NCBI GenBank assembly: GCA_002293615.1
Contig: DBDN01000025.1
Coordinates: 44,262 to 50,799 of the forward strand
DNA from: Betaproteobacteria bacterium UBA931
Lineage (GTDB): Bacteria > Pseudomonadota > Gammaproteobacteria > Burkholderiales > Casimicrobiaceae
Reading direction: 5' to 3'
DNA: 6,538 nucleotides
The notes beneath the pieces are model-generated. The model worked only from the letters and a program-made list of their open reading frames with translations. It was not told the DNA's origin and searched no databases. Each line of letters starts with the position of its first letter. The first letter of the stretch is position 1. Shown here in pieces: positions 1 through 6,254 of the stretch. The position numbers and the translations under genes were made by a program.

Positions 1-1068
1 CGAAACCATCAAATCGTAAACCGCGATTTGGTCTTCCTGCACCTCAAAGCGGCCATTAATAGCGGATACCGGAATTTTCTGCGCATCAATTGCTCCCGCA
101 GCAACGTTGTCAATGCGTATCTCTCCTTGAAGATAGCTGAGTTGCGCCAACTTCTTTTCCGGAGGAAGTAAAGTCAATATCATCGATAAATTACTTGTGG
201 GAAGATCGGGGAAAAAACTGTTCAGATCGACCTGATCCATACTGAACGTAACTTCGTGCAGCGTCGAGTAAACATCTTGTGCCAAAACATCGAACCGACC
301 ATCGACAGTCACAAACCAATCATCGGTAAACAAATAACCGATCGTGAGCAAGTCATTCAGGTTGCCGTCAAGATTTGACTCATAACCGATATCATGCTCG
401 TCAAATTTCCCGACGAACGAAACAACGCCTTTAGCGGTAAACGGTTTATCACCACGAAGCGCTAACGCGCCTTGCACGGTCCCCCGAATTTCGTTTTGCA
501 TTTCACTGCTTTTCAAGTTGAGCTGATACAAATTCAGGTAATGAACCTGTCCCGTACTGCTCAAAGAAAAATGGATATTTTCCAAAATAACCGGATCGAT
601 ATTCGCTGTTTGGACGACCACCCGATCAATATTGATTTTCAGAGGAAGAGAAAATGATGATAATAATACCTTCTTTTCCTTTATCTTACTTTCCGAAAGC
701 TCTTTACTGGTAACCGATATTACACGTATTTCCAATTCCGGCACCGACAGCTCTTTATGCCACAAGTTCGCCGGAATCCAGCGCCAGCGGGTATAGTCTA
801 TCGACACATTCATGCTGTCATTTCGGTAAGATACATCATGAAGGATAACTTCATTCCAGAAATCGCCTTCAAGTGCGCCGACATGCAACCACTCTGTTTT
901 ATTGATTTGTGCAATCAGCCAATTACGTCCGCCCTCCGAAGAAAGCAATTGATAAACGCCGCCGATACTCACCACCAGTAAAGTCAATAGCGCCAGTAAA
1001 AAATACAATAAACAACGCCAGAAATAACGCTTCGGCTTCGGCTCGGCAGGTTTTTTTTGATCGCTCAT
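1..1068 (-). CDS. tamB: TamB, translocation and assembly module subunit, N-terminal part (runs off left edge)
   Basis: TamB is an inner-membrane-anchored periplasmic protein that partners TamA; the family is implicated in outer-membrane protein assembly and in moving phospholipid between the membranes. The frame is open from an ATG at 1068-1066 to base 1, giving 356 codons with no stop. The known family is about 1,200-1,300 residues, so only the first quarter or so is visible. The protein starts with a short Lys/Pro-rich cytoplasmic tail (MSDQKKPAEPKPKR), then one hydrophobic segment at about residues 19-39 that should act as an uncleaved signal anchor. The rest is alternating beta-strand-like sequence, with the family-typical stretch GALEGDFWN followed by a W-x-W-x-P-x-x-L pattern near residues 90-100. 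The start lies 2 nt after the tamA stop and has no clear ribosome binding site, so translational coupling to tamA is likely. An A8 run covers codons 4-6. The assignment rests on the N-terminal architecture plus the adjacent tamA. Confidence 0.88.
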   Translation of the reverse strand, partial: MSDQKKPAEPKPKRYFWRCLLYFLLALLTLLVVSIGGVYQLLSSEGGRNWLIAQINKTEWLHVGALEGDFWNEVILHDVSYRNDSMNVSIDYTRWRWIPANLWHKELSVPELEIRVISVTSKELSESKIKEKKVLLSSFSLPLKINIDRVVVQTANIDPVILENIHFSLSSTGQVHYLNLYQLNLKSSEMQNEIRGTVQGALALRGDKPFTAKGVVSFVGKFDEHDIGYESNLDGNLNDLLTIGYLFTDDWFVTVDGRFDVLAQDVYSTLHEVTFSMDQVDLNSFFPDLPTSNLSMILTLLPPEKKLAQLSYLQGEIRIDNVAAGAIDAQKIPVSAINGRFEVQEDQIAVYDLMVS

Positions 1069-1070
1069 GA

Positions 1071-2903
1071 TTAAAAAGACATTCCCAAGCTGAAATAAAA
1101 ACGCCATTTTTCTTCATCAATACCATAAGCCAGATCAGCGCCAAGCGATCCTACCGGGCTTAACCAGCGTACGCCGGTGCCGATACCGGTTTTACCGTCC
1201 CAGTCACTCCAGCGATTCGCTGCGTCGCCATAATCGACAAATAATGCCAAGCGCCAATCCTTGATCACCATATGCTGATACTCTGCCGTTCCTGTCGCCA
1301 TCACCCGTCCCGGAATCCTTGATGAGTAATCAACAATACCGAGCGACTGATAGTCATAGCCGCGCACGCTGCCACTACCGCCAGCACGAAATAAATAATC
1401 TGTCGGCACATCTTCGGGATTTTTGGTGATGGTCTGCCCACCTTCCAAGCGAACCAACGCCACATGTTGCTGCCCAACCGGCCAATAGTGCGCCCCCCGA
1501 CCATAAAAGCGCAAGAAATTCGTATCAGAACCCAGCGCTTTTAGCGCGGCGCTCGCCTCCGCCTGTAACGTATAACCGCGACGAGGATTATTCGGCGGTA
1601 TCGTCGCATGACGCACCCAGCGAAATGTGACGGGCATCGCCCGGAGATCATCGCTGCGTCCAAAATCATTGTGCCGCTTTTCCAGAACGTACTCCAGAGT
1701 AAAGGTACGTTCCATTCGGTTTTTAGTTTTACTGCGCATGATGCCGACACGACCAGTGCGCGATATCCAACCCTGCTCTTCATTATCTTTGTACGACGCA
1801 AACAAGCGATGATCATAGCCATCCGGACGCCTGAGAAACTGCAGCGCCAACTCACCGCTCTGGTTTTTTTCGCTAATATCAAACATGCTGTCAAAAATCC
1901 AGCCACGGTCGGCGATATTATAAAAAGCATACCTTGGCGCAACGCGCATACCGTAGTTCGTGCTGTATCCCAAACTTAAATCGAGCTTATTGCGCGGCGC
2001 TTCTTCGACACGTACATCCACAGGCACAATAAACGGCGCATTTTTACTGGGCGGCGCTTCAACAACCACACCGTTAAAATACGGCAAATTTTGCAAATCG
2101 GTTTGCATGTCGCGCAACGCGTTGTGCCGGTAAGGCGCACCCGGCTCAATCGTCATTCGGCTGCGTACCACTTCTTCGGGGTAACGCTCGAAGCCGGACA
2201 GAGTAATGTCGCCAAAAACATATGGCGGACCGCTCACAATTTCGATTTCCAGCGCTGCTGTATATTTTTCTTTATCAATCGCTGCCCTGCTGTGCGTCAT
2301 ACGCGCCGTCGGATATGAACGAGATGAAATAAAATCAAGCACCCGCCGTTTGCTTTCGTCCCAATCAGACTGGGTAAACGGTGTGCCTTCGGGCAATTGC
2401 CACAGCCATCGCAACGAAGTTTTAACGCGCGAAACCATGTCCGCATCATTCTCAATGTCGCCATGAATCCGGATATCCACACTCGATACCATCACCTGCT
2501 TTCCCGGCACGACCGCCAGAAAAATCGCGTATTGCCCTCCTTCATCATCAAGCCGTGAATCGGCGTTTGCCGAAAAATAACCGAGCGTTTTCAATAATTC
2601 CACCGCGTTATTTGGCGCACGGTCGGTTAGTAAATGAAGATCGGCAAGTGTTAAATCTTTACGTGTTCGGGCACGGAAAATATCCAGATAATCCTCAAGA
2701 AAGCCTTCAACATCGCCAGGCGCAAACATTTCCACGCGATACGGTTTGTCCAGTTTCACCGACGCGGCCGCAGTCTGATGAGTCTCAGCCTGCGCCAGCA
2801 CATCGCCCGCAACAATAAGATATGCGCAGAAAAACATTCGCCATAATATTTTTTTTATCGGTAAACGCGAAGCGGCAAGCGCAGCGGTAGGCAGAAATCT
2901 CAT
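1071..2903 (-). CDS. tamA: TamA, Omp85-family outer-membrane translocation and assembly protein
   Basis: TamA is the outer-membrane barrel of the TAM complex and works with TamB. Numbering from the ATG at 2903, the 610 residues comprise a signal peptide (basic RLPIKKILWR, hydrophobic MFFCAYLIVAGDVLA, likely cleavage after AQA near residue 39), then about three POTRA domains (roughly 55-137, 138-224 and 228-303), then a beta barrel from about 305 to the C-terminal Phe (ending SLGMSF, an aromatic end typical of outer-membrane proteins). The conserved Omp85 loop-6 motif is present as RAGGSGSVRGY, with VRGY at 513-516. Three POTRAs with a barrel fit TamA rather than BamA, which has five, and tamB immediately downstream confirms it. 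A TTG at 2933 could extend the protein by 10 residues. The ATG is preferred because the best promoter candidate would start transcription only about 5 nt before the TTG. Neither start has a good Shine-Dalgarno sequence. An A8 run lies in the signal-peptide region (2849-2856). Confidence 0.93.
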   Translation of the reverse strand: MRFLPTAALAASRLPIKKILWRMFFCAYLIVAGDVLAQAETHQTAAASVKLDKPYRVEMFAPGDVEGFLEDYLDIFRARTRKDLTLADLHLLTDRAPNNAVELLKTLGYFSANADSRLDDEGGQYAIFLAVVPGKQVMVSSVDIRIHGDIENDADMVSRVKTSLRWLWQLPEGTPFTQSDWDESKRRVLDFISSRSYPTARMTHSRAAIDKEKYTAALEIEIVSGPPYVFGDITLSGFERYPEEVVRSRMTIEPGAPYRHNALRDMQTDLQNLPYFNGVVVEAPPSKNAPFIVPVDVRVEEAPRNKLDLSLGYSTNYGMRVAPRYAFYNIADRGWIFDSMFDISEKNQSGELALQFLRRPDGYDHRLFASYKDNEEQGWISRTGRVGIMRSKTKNRMERTFTLEYVLEKRHNDFGRSDDLRAMPVTFRWVRHATIPPNNPRRGYTLQAEASAALKALGSDTNFLRFYGRGAHYWPVGQQHVALVRLEGGQTITKNPEDVPTDYLFRAGGSGSVRGYDYQSLGIVDYSSRIPGRVMATGTAEYQHMVIKDWRLALFVDYGDAANRWSDWDGKTGIGTGVRWLSPVGSLGADLAYGIDEEKWRFYFSLGMSF

Positions 2904-2945
2904 ATTTTTTGTTGTTTTCAGTCTATAAACCAACCAAATGTGATT

Positions 2946-2974
2946 ATTCTAAACTGCCCGCGCATAAAAGGCGA
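2946..2974 (-). promoter_or_regulatory. possible sigma70-type promoter for tamA-tamB
   Basis: On the minus strand a TAGAAT hexamer (2951-2946, five of six matches to TATAAT) lies 17 nt downstream of TCGCCT (2974-2969, three of six matches to TTGACA). Transcription would begin near 2939, giving a leader of about 36 nt to the ATG at 2903. The -10 is good, the -35 is weak, and no experimental data are available here. The placement is consistent with a tamAB operon promoter in the divergent gap. Confidence 0.33.
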
Positions 2975-3006
2975 CGGAAAAGCCGAAAAGCAATTAACTG
3001 CTTACG

Positions 3007-3034
3007 TTACCACGTCCGTACCCGGACGTGATAA
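3007..3034. promoter_or_regulatory. palindrome in the tamA/tadA divergent gap, possible operator
   Basis: CACGTCCG (3011-3018) and CGGACGTG (3023-3030) are perfect 8-base inverted repeats separated by TACC. After one mismatch (3010/3031) the symmetry continues for three more pairs, TTA (3007-3009) against TAA (3032-3034). No T-tract follows on either strand, so it does not look like an intrinsic terminator. It sits 30 nt upstream of the tadA start and about 55-60 nt upstream of the proposed tamA promoter elements. A dimeric regulator site is the natural reading. An RNA hairpin in the tadA leader is also possible if transcription starts upstream. The protein that would bind is unknown. Confidence 0.4.
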
Positions 3035-3064
3035 AGTCCTGCTGAAACAACATTTATTGCTACT

Positions 3065-3544
3065 ATGAGCGCACAGGATAACACATGGATGAGGCAAGCG
3101 CTAACGCTGGCCCAGCAAGCGGCGGCTTATGGTGAAGTGCCGGTCGGCGCGATTATTGTCTGCGATGACCGGATTATCGGGCGCGGCAGCAACGCGCCGA
3201 TTGCACGCAATGATCCTACCGCACACGCGGAAATCGCCGCGCTTCGTGACGCAGCACGCACGATGAACAACTACCGAATGCCCGACTGCACGCTCTACGT
3301 CACCCTTGAACCGTGCACCATGTGCGCCGGCGCGATTATCCATGCCCGTATTCGCCGTCTCGTCTTTGGCGCGTACGATTATAAAACCGGCGCTTGCGGT
3401 TCCGTTATTGATCTTTTTGCCGAACCAAGACTCAATCACCATACCAGCACTCATGGCGGCGTGCTTGCAGAAGAATGTGCTGCTTTACTGTCCGCTTTTT
3501 TTAAAAAGCGTCGCGCCCTTTCCGAAACGCCATTGCAAACATGA
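3065..3544 (+). CDS. tadA: TadA, tRNA-specific adenosine deaminase
   Basis: TadA converts the wobble adenosine 34 of tRNA-Arg(ACG) to inosine in the cytoplasm, which is normally essential for reading CGC and CGA codons. The 159-residue protein shows the complete cytidine/deoxycytidylate deaminase zinc site: HAE at 54-56, with zinc ligand His54 and catalytic proton shuttle Glu56, and PCTMC at 83-87, with zinc ligands Cys84 and Cys87. Family-typical blocks GEVPVGAI, DPTAHAEI, TLYVTLEPC and CAGAIIHARI are all present, and the length matches E. coli TadA closely. The start at 3065 is chosen because the N-terminus then has the usual W-M-R-x-A-L helix eight residues in; an internal ATG at 3089 is less likely. 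No strong Shine-Dalgarno is visible. The stop codon overlaps the start of the next gene by 4 nt (ATGA), indicating an operon with translational coupling. Residues 145-150 (FFKKRR) form a basic C-terminal helix, expected for tRNA contact. Confidence 0.96.
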   Translation: MSAQDNTWMRQALTLAQQAAAYGEVPVGAIIVCDDRIIGRGSNAPIARNDPTAHAEIAALRDAARTMNNYRMPDCTLYVTLEPCTMCAGAIIHARIRRLVFGAYDYKTGACGSVIDLFAEPRLNHHTSTHGGVLAEECAALLSAFFKKRRALSETPLQT

Positions 3545-4452
3545 TGAAAACTTTTCATATCGGCATTTACGCGCCTTCCGGTAATATCCGCGATAACGGC
3601 TCAATTGATCGCGCCAAAAATCTTCTTATGCGGCTGGGGCATCATGTTCAACGCGACCCATCGCTGCAACAAAAACACGAACGCTTTGCCGGCAGTGACA
3701 GCGAACGCCTTGCCGCGCTTTACCGGATGTTGAACGATCCTTCTGTCAATTTGGCTTTGCCGGCGCGCGGTGGTTATGGCTGGACGCGCCTACTGGATGA
3801 AATTGACTACCACGCTTTTGAAAACGATAAGACTTTATGGCTTGGCCACTCTGACTTTACCGCGTTCCAATGCGCGCTTTACGCGAAAACACGGCGTATC
3901 AGTTTTGCCGCGCCGATGGCGTGTTTTGATTTTGGCGCGGAAACGCCAAGCGACTTTACGATACGGCATTGTTTTGATCTTCTAAATGCAAACCATTATG
4001 TGATCAAATGTGCGCTTTGCCACCCACACATCACAGAATTTTCAGCAGAAGGCATCCTTTGGGGCGGCAACCTTTCCATGCTCACCCATCTGGCGGGAAC
4101 ACCGTATATACCGCATATTGAAAACGGTATTCTTTTCATTGAAGATGTCGCCGAAGCGCCCTATCGAATCGAGCGTATGCTCTATCAGCTTTTTTACAGC
4201 GGTATTCTTCAGCGGCAAAAAGCCGTATTGCTCGGTTCGTTCGATCGGGCGCAACCTGGCGAACATGATTATGGATACGACCTTTCCAGCGCCGTGATGC
4301 AAGCAGAAAAAGTCAGTAACGTGCCTTTTTTCAGCGGGCTTCCGTTTGGCCATATTCGCGACAAAATCACCTTGCCATTTGGCGCGACCGCCCGCGTGCG
4401 CATCTCGCCGCAAAAGCAAAGCTGTTTGGAAGTCTTTAACTATCAACCCTGA
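3541..4452 (+). CDS. ldcA: LD-carboxypeptidase, peptidase family S66 (muramoyltetrapeptide carboxypeptidase)
   Basis: Enzymes of this family are cytoplasmic serine peptidases that remove the terminal D-Ala from murein tetrapeptides during peptidoglycan recycling. The 303-residue protein has the size of known LdcA proteins and starts directly with the Rossmann-like strand FHIGIYAPSG and no signal peptide, fitting a cytosolic role. The Ser-Glu-His triad can be placed from family motifs: Ser104 in WLGHSDFT, Glu201 in LFIEDVAEAPYR and His271 in GLPFGH. The RGGYG motif (76-80) ahead of the nucleophile and WGGNLS (174-179) are also conserved family landmarks. Its ATG overlaps the tadA stop as ATGA, so it is probably translated by ribosomes finishing tadA; a second in-frame ATG follows at 3544. 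Some S66 members instead cleave microcin C-type peptides (MccF), but the position next to tadA and the overall pattern favour the recycling enzyme. The gene symbol is by family, not by demonstrated substrate. Confidence 0.9.
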   Translation: MMKTFHIGIYAPSGNIRDNGSIDRAKNLLMRLGHHVQRDPSLQQKHERFAGSDSERLAALYRMLNDPSVNLALPARGGYGWTRLLDEIDYHAFENDKTLWLGHSDFTAFQCALYAKTRRISFAAPMACFDFGAETPSDFTIRHCFDLLNANHYVIKCALCHPHITEFSAEGILWGGNLSMLTHLAGTPYIPHIENGILFIEDVAEAPYRIERMLYQLFYSGILQRQKAVLLGSFDRAQPGEHDYGYDLSSAVMQAEKVSNVPFFSGLPFGHIRDKITLPFGATARVRISPQKQSCLEVFNYQP

Positions 4453-4475
4453 TATTTTGAATTAAGCGACTTGGG

Positions 4476-4480
4476 AAGGG
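4476..4480 (+). promoter_or_regulatory. ribosome binding site of the VOC gene
   Basis: A purine-rich GGGAAGGGA stretch lies just ahead of the ATG at 4487, with its AAGGG core 6 nt from the start codon. It is the clearest Shine-Dalgarno sequence in the window and fixes the start of the VOC gene. It also suggests this gene is translated independently of ldcA even if it shares the transcript. Confidence 0.6.
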
Positions 4481-4486
4481 AAAACC

Positions 4487-4873
4487 ATGTTTTCTTACGT
4501 AATGCTCGGCACCAACAATCTTGAGCGAGCAATTGCCTTCTATGATCCTCTTATGGCAATACTGGGACACCCTCGCGGCGGAAGTAACGAAGAAGGCGTA
4601 TCCTGGGGCTCCTTCTGCGACAATCATACAACAGGATTATGCGTAGGCAGACCGTTCAACCGACATCCGGCCTCTGCCGGTAATGGCGTCATGCTGGCGT
4701 TTAACGCGCCTAACATTGAAACTATCCAAAAACTACATCAAACGGCTCTTGTTTCGGGCGGCACAGACGAGGGCAAGCCAGGGTTTCGCCCACAATACGG
4801 CGAAGGTTTCTATAGTGCCTACGTGCGCGACCCCGACAACAACAAAATTGCATTTGTTTACTACCAGCACTAA
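4487..4873 (+). CDS. VOC superfamily (glyoxalase/bleomycin-resistance fold) small protein, substrate unknown
   Basis: This is a 128-residue single-domain protein of the vicinal oxygen chelate fold. It begins with MFSYVMLGTNNLERAIAFYD, the usual first strand and helix of this fold, and ends with RDPDNNKIAFVYY, the usual last strands (the common form is RDPDGNK plus a hydrophobic strand). Two beta-alpha-beta-beta-beta halves are plausible over residues 1-57 and 65-127. There is no signal peptide or membrane segment, so it should be cytosolic. Family members range from glyoxalase I and dioxygenases to antibiotic-binding proteins, and nothing here identifies the reaction. The first-strand position that is often a metal-binding His appears as Tyr4, and the usual Glu in the last strand appears as Ala122, so metal binding is doubtful. 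The gene starts 34 nt after ldcA on the same strand and is probably the last gene of the tadA cluster. It converges with dnaJ. Confidence 0.82.
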   Translation: MFSYVMLGTNNLERAIAFYDPLMAILGHPRGGSNEEGVSWGSFCDNHTTGLCVGRPFNRHPASAGNGVMLAFNAPNIETIQKLHQTALVSGGTDEGKPGFRPQYGEGFYSAYVRDPDNNKIAFVYYQH

Positions 4874-4961
4874 CTGCCAATCACGTTATTCAGTGCCGCG
4901 CCCGCAACGCGGTAGTCACCGTAGAATAATCAACCAATTTTCATCAGCCGGTCAATCGGGC

Positions 4962-6095
4962 TTATTGGAAAAACGTTTTGACTTTTTCTTTCCAGCTTTT
5001 CGATTGCGGACTATGTCGCGCCGGGTCATGGTAAGAGATTTCATCGAACTCTTTGAGCAATTCCTTTTGCCGCGACGTTAATTTTTGCGGCGTTTCCACC
5101 ACAACGTGGCAATATAAATCGCCCGTTCGAGTGCCGCGTACCGGCTTAATGCCTTTCTCTTTCAAACGAAACAATTGCCCGGTTTGCGTACCTGCCGGAA
5201 TTTTAATTTTCGCGTGACCGTCAAGCGTCGGAATCTCCAGCTCACCGCCCAACGCCGCAACGCCGAAACTGATCGGCATTTCACAATGCAAATCCGCGCC
5301 GTCACGCTTGAAAAGCGAATGCGGTTTCAGGTAAACCACCACATAAAGATCACCGGGAGGCCCACCGTTAATTCCCGCCTCCCCCTCTCCGGTAAGGCGA
5401 ATACGGTCATCCTGATCAACGCCTGCCGGAATTTTAACCGACAGCGTTTTGCTTTTCTTCACTCGCCCGCTACCGTGACAAGTACCGCACGGCGTCGTAA
5501 TAATCTTGCCGCGCCCATGGCACTGCGGACACGTCTGCTGCACCGAGAAAAAGCCTTGGGAAATCCGAACTTCTCCCTGACCATGACAAGTCGGACAAGT
5601 TTGCGGCTCCGTGCCCGGCTTGGCGCCTGTTCCATGGCAAGTTTCGCAAGTTTCCTGCGTCGGCACACGAATTTTCAGCTCCGTCCCGCGCGCGGCATCT
5701 TCCAGTGAGAGTTCCAGGTTGTAACGTAAATCGGCACCGCGATAAACGGCATTGGCGCGACTGCCGCGCCCTTGCCCAAAAATTTCGCCAAAGATATCGC
5801 CGAAAGCGTCAGAAAAGTTGCCAAAACCGCCGGCGCCCGCCGCCCCACCAAAGCCGCCCATATTATTCGGATCGACACCGGCATGACCAAACTGATCATA
5901 AGCCGCGCGCTTATTCGTGTCCGTCAAAACTTCATACGCTTCTTTGACGTCCTTGAATTTTTCTTCGGCACTTTTATCATTGGGGTTGCGATCAGGATGA
6001 TATTTCATCGCCAGCTTGCGATAAACTTTTTTGATTTCGTCTTCCGACGCATCCCGACCAACACCTAATATTTCGTAATAATCTTTTTTTGCCAT
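4962..6095 (-). CDS. dnaJ: DnaJ (Hsp40), type I co-chaperone of DnaK
   Basis: DnaJ delivers unfolded clients to DnaK and stimulates its ATPase in the cytoplasm. The 377-residue protein has every part of a type I J-protein in order. The J domain is at about 4-70, with the essential HPD at 33-35. A Gly/Phe-rich linker spans about 79-115 and includes repeated DAFGDIFGEIFG-type segments. Four zinc-finger CxxCHGxG motifs lie at 150-157, 167-174, 189-196 and 203-210, with all eight cysteines intact. The two client-binding beta domains follow (about 212-335), then the C-terminal dimerisation segment, ending KSWKEKVKTFFQ. Length is normal and nothing is missing. The ATG at 6095 gives the standard MAKKDYYEIL start. 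It lies 159 nt downstream of dnaK on the same strand, the classical dnaK-dnaJ order. The purine stretch GAGAGG upstream is rather far from the ATG, so the ribosome binding site is not obvious. It converges with the VOC gene, 88 nt apart. Confidence 0.98.
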   Translation of the reverse strand: MAKKDYYEILGVGRDASEDEIKKVYRKLAMKYHPDRNPNDKSAEEKFKDVKEAYEVLTDTNKRAAYDQFGHAGVDPNNMGGFGGAAGAGGFGNFSDAFGDIFGEIFGQGRGSRANAVYRGADLRYNLELSLEDAARGTELKIRVPTQETCETCHGTGAKPGTEPQTCPTCHGQGEVRISQGFFSVQQTCPQCHGRGKIITTPCGTCHGSGRVKKSKTLSVKIPAGVDQDDRIRLTGEGEAGINGGPPGDLYVVVYLKPHSLFKRDGADLHCEMPISFGVAALGGELEIPTLDGHAKIKIPAGTQTGQLFRLKEKGIKPVRGTRTGDLYCHVVVETPQKLTSRQKELLKEFDEISYHDPARHSPQSKSWKEKVKTFFQ

Positions 6096-6134
6096 CTCTA
6101 TTCGCTCTGCCTCTCAGAATCGTCGGCACGTCGA

Positions 6135-6160
6135 TACATAAACCAATGATACTTTTTCAA
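6135..6160 (-). promoter_or_regulatory. weak heat-shock-like promoter candidate ahead of dnaJ
   Basis: On the minus strand, ATTGAAA (core 6160-6155) resembles the sigma32 -35 element CTTGAAA. Eleven nucleotides after the TTGAAA core, the sequence GTTTATGTA ends in ATGTA, matching the 3' half of the sigma32 -10 (CCCCATnTA) while lacking its C-run. As a sigma70 promoter, the spacing to TATGTA (6140-6135) is only 14 nt. The location about 40-65 nt before dnaJ would suit an internal promoter giving extra dnaJ transcript, but the match is partial and could be chance. Confidence 0.18.
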
Positions 6161-6164
6161 TGCG

Positions 6165-6189
6165 GGTATCTCTTCCCTGCCCCGATACC
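6165..6189 (-). repeat. inverted repeat A in the dnaK-dnaJ gap
   Basis: GGTATC (6165-6170) and GATACC (6184-6189) are a perfect 6-base inverted repeat around a 13-nt loop. In the dnaK-dnaJ transcript it would form the hairpin nearest to dnaJ. Its 6188-6189 bases are shared with the next inverted repeat (6188-6218), so the two cannot both fold completely. Confidence 0.35.
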
Positions 6190-6218
6190 GTCCCCATCCA
6201 ACGCAGAAACGGGGACGG
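6188..6218 (-). repeat. inverted repeat B in the dnaK-dnaJ gap, alternative to the flanking hairpins
   Basis: CCGTCCCC (6188-6195) and GGGGACGG (6211-6218) form a perfect 8-base, GC-rich inverted repeat around a 15-nt loop. One arm (6211-6218) lies inside the hairpin at 6208-6234, so in RNA the two structures compete. The arm sequence thus occurs three times in the gap, twice in one orientation and once in the other. Confidence 0.45.
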
Positions 6219-6234
6219 CATGCCGTTCCCCGTT
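6208..6234 (-). terminator. strong hairpin after dnaK, possible partial terminator or attenuator
   Basis: Bases 6208-6214 (AACGGGG) pair with 6228-6234 (CCCCGTT). Inside, ACGGCA/TGCCGT (6215-6226) is itself a perfect palindrome, leaving only T6227 unpaired; because of the tight loop about 11 pairs can form. It starts 20 nt past the dnaK stop. On the minus strand it is followed by TCTGCG, which is not a proper U-tract, so termination would be weak. That fits partial read-through that lowers dnaJ relative to dnaK, or RNA-end protection. It may instead be a dispersed palindromic (REP-like) element. The structure is clear; the function is inferred. Confidence 0.42.
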
Positions 6235-6254
6235 CTTTGAGCGCTTACGCCATC

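Noticed and set aside
1541..1942. Minus-strand open frame of 133 codons, and the opposing plus-strand frame 1608-1979, within tamA
   Set aside because: Both are shadows of the tamA coding sequence. They have no recognisable domain, ribosome binding site or independent context.
3493..3510. Perfect inverted repeat CGCTTTTT-TT-AAAAAGCG inside the end of tadA, also resembling a slippery heptamer
   Set aside because: It is fully explained by the codons for Ala-Phe-Phe-Lys-Lys-Arg in the conserved TadA C-terminal helix. The stem is mostly A-T, and no downstream structure or extended frame with family sequence supports frameshifting.
4042..4446. Minus-strand open frame of 134 codons antisense to ldcA
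   Set aside because: It overlaps a complete, motif-bearing LD-carboxypeptidase and has low-plausibility composition and no start signal.
4893..4919. Short GC hairpin (CCGCG, 7-nt loop, CGCGG, with outer GTG/CAC) between the VOC gene and dnaJ, considered as a bidirectional terminator
   Set aside because: The core stem is only 5 bp, the outer pairs need a 4-nt bulge, and there is no T-tract on either strand. The 88-nt convergent gap shows no convincing intrinsic terminator.
5175..5708. Plus-strand open frame of 177 codons antisense to dnaJ
   Set aside because: It lies wholly opposite the conserved zinc-finger and C-terminal region of dnaJ, is rich in Arg/Asn as expected of an antisense frame, and resembles no family I know.
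6116..6136. ATCG...CGAT pairing and repeated CGTCG near the dnaJ 5' side
   Set aside because: Only four base pairs can form before a mismatch, and the direct repeat is five bases, within chance expectation.
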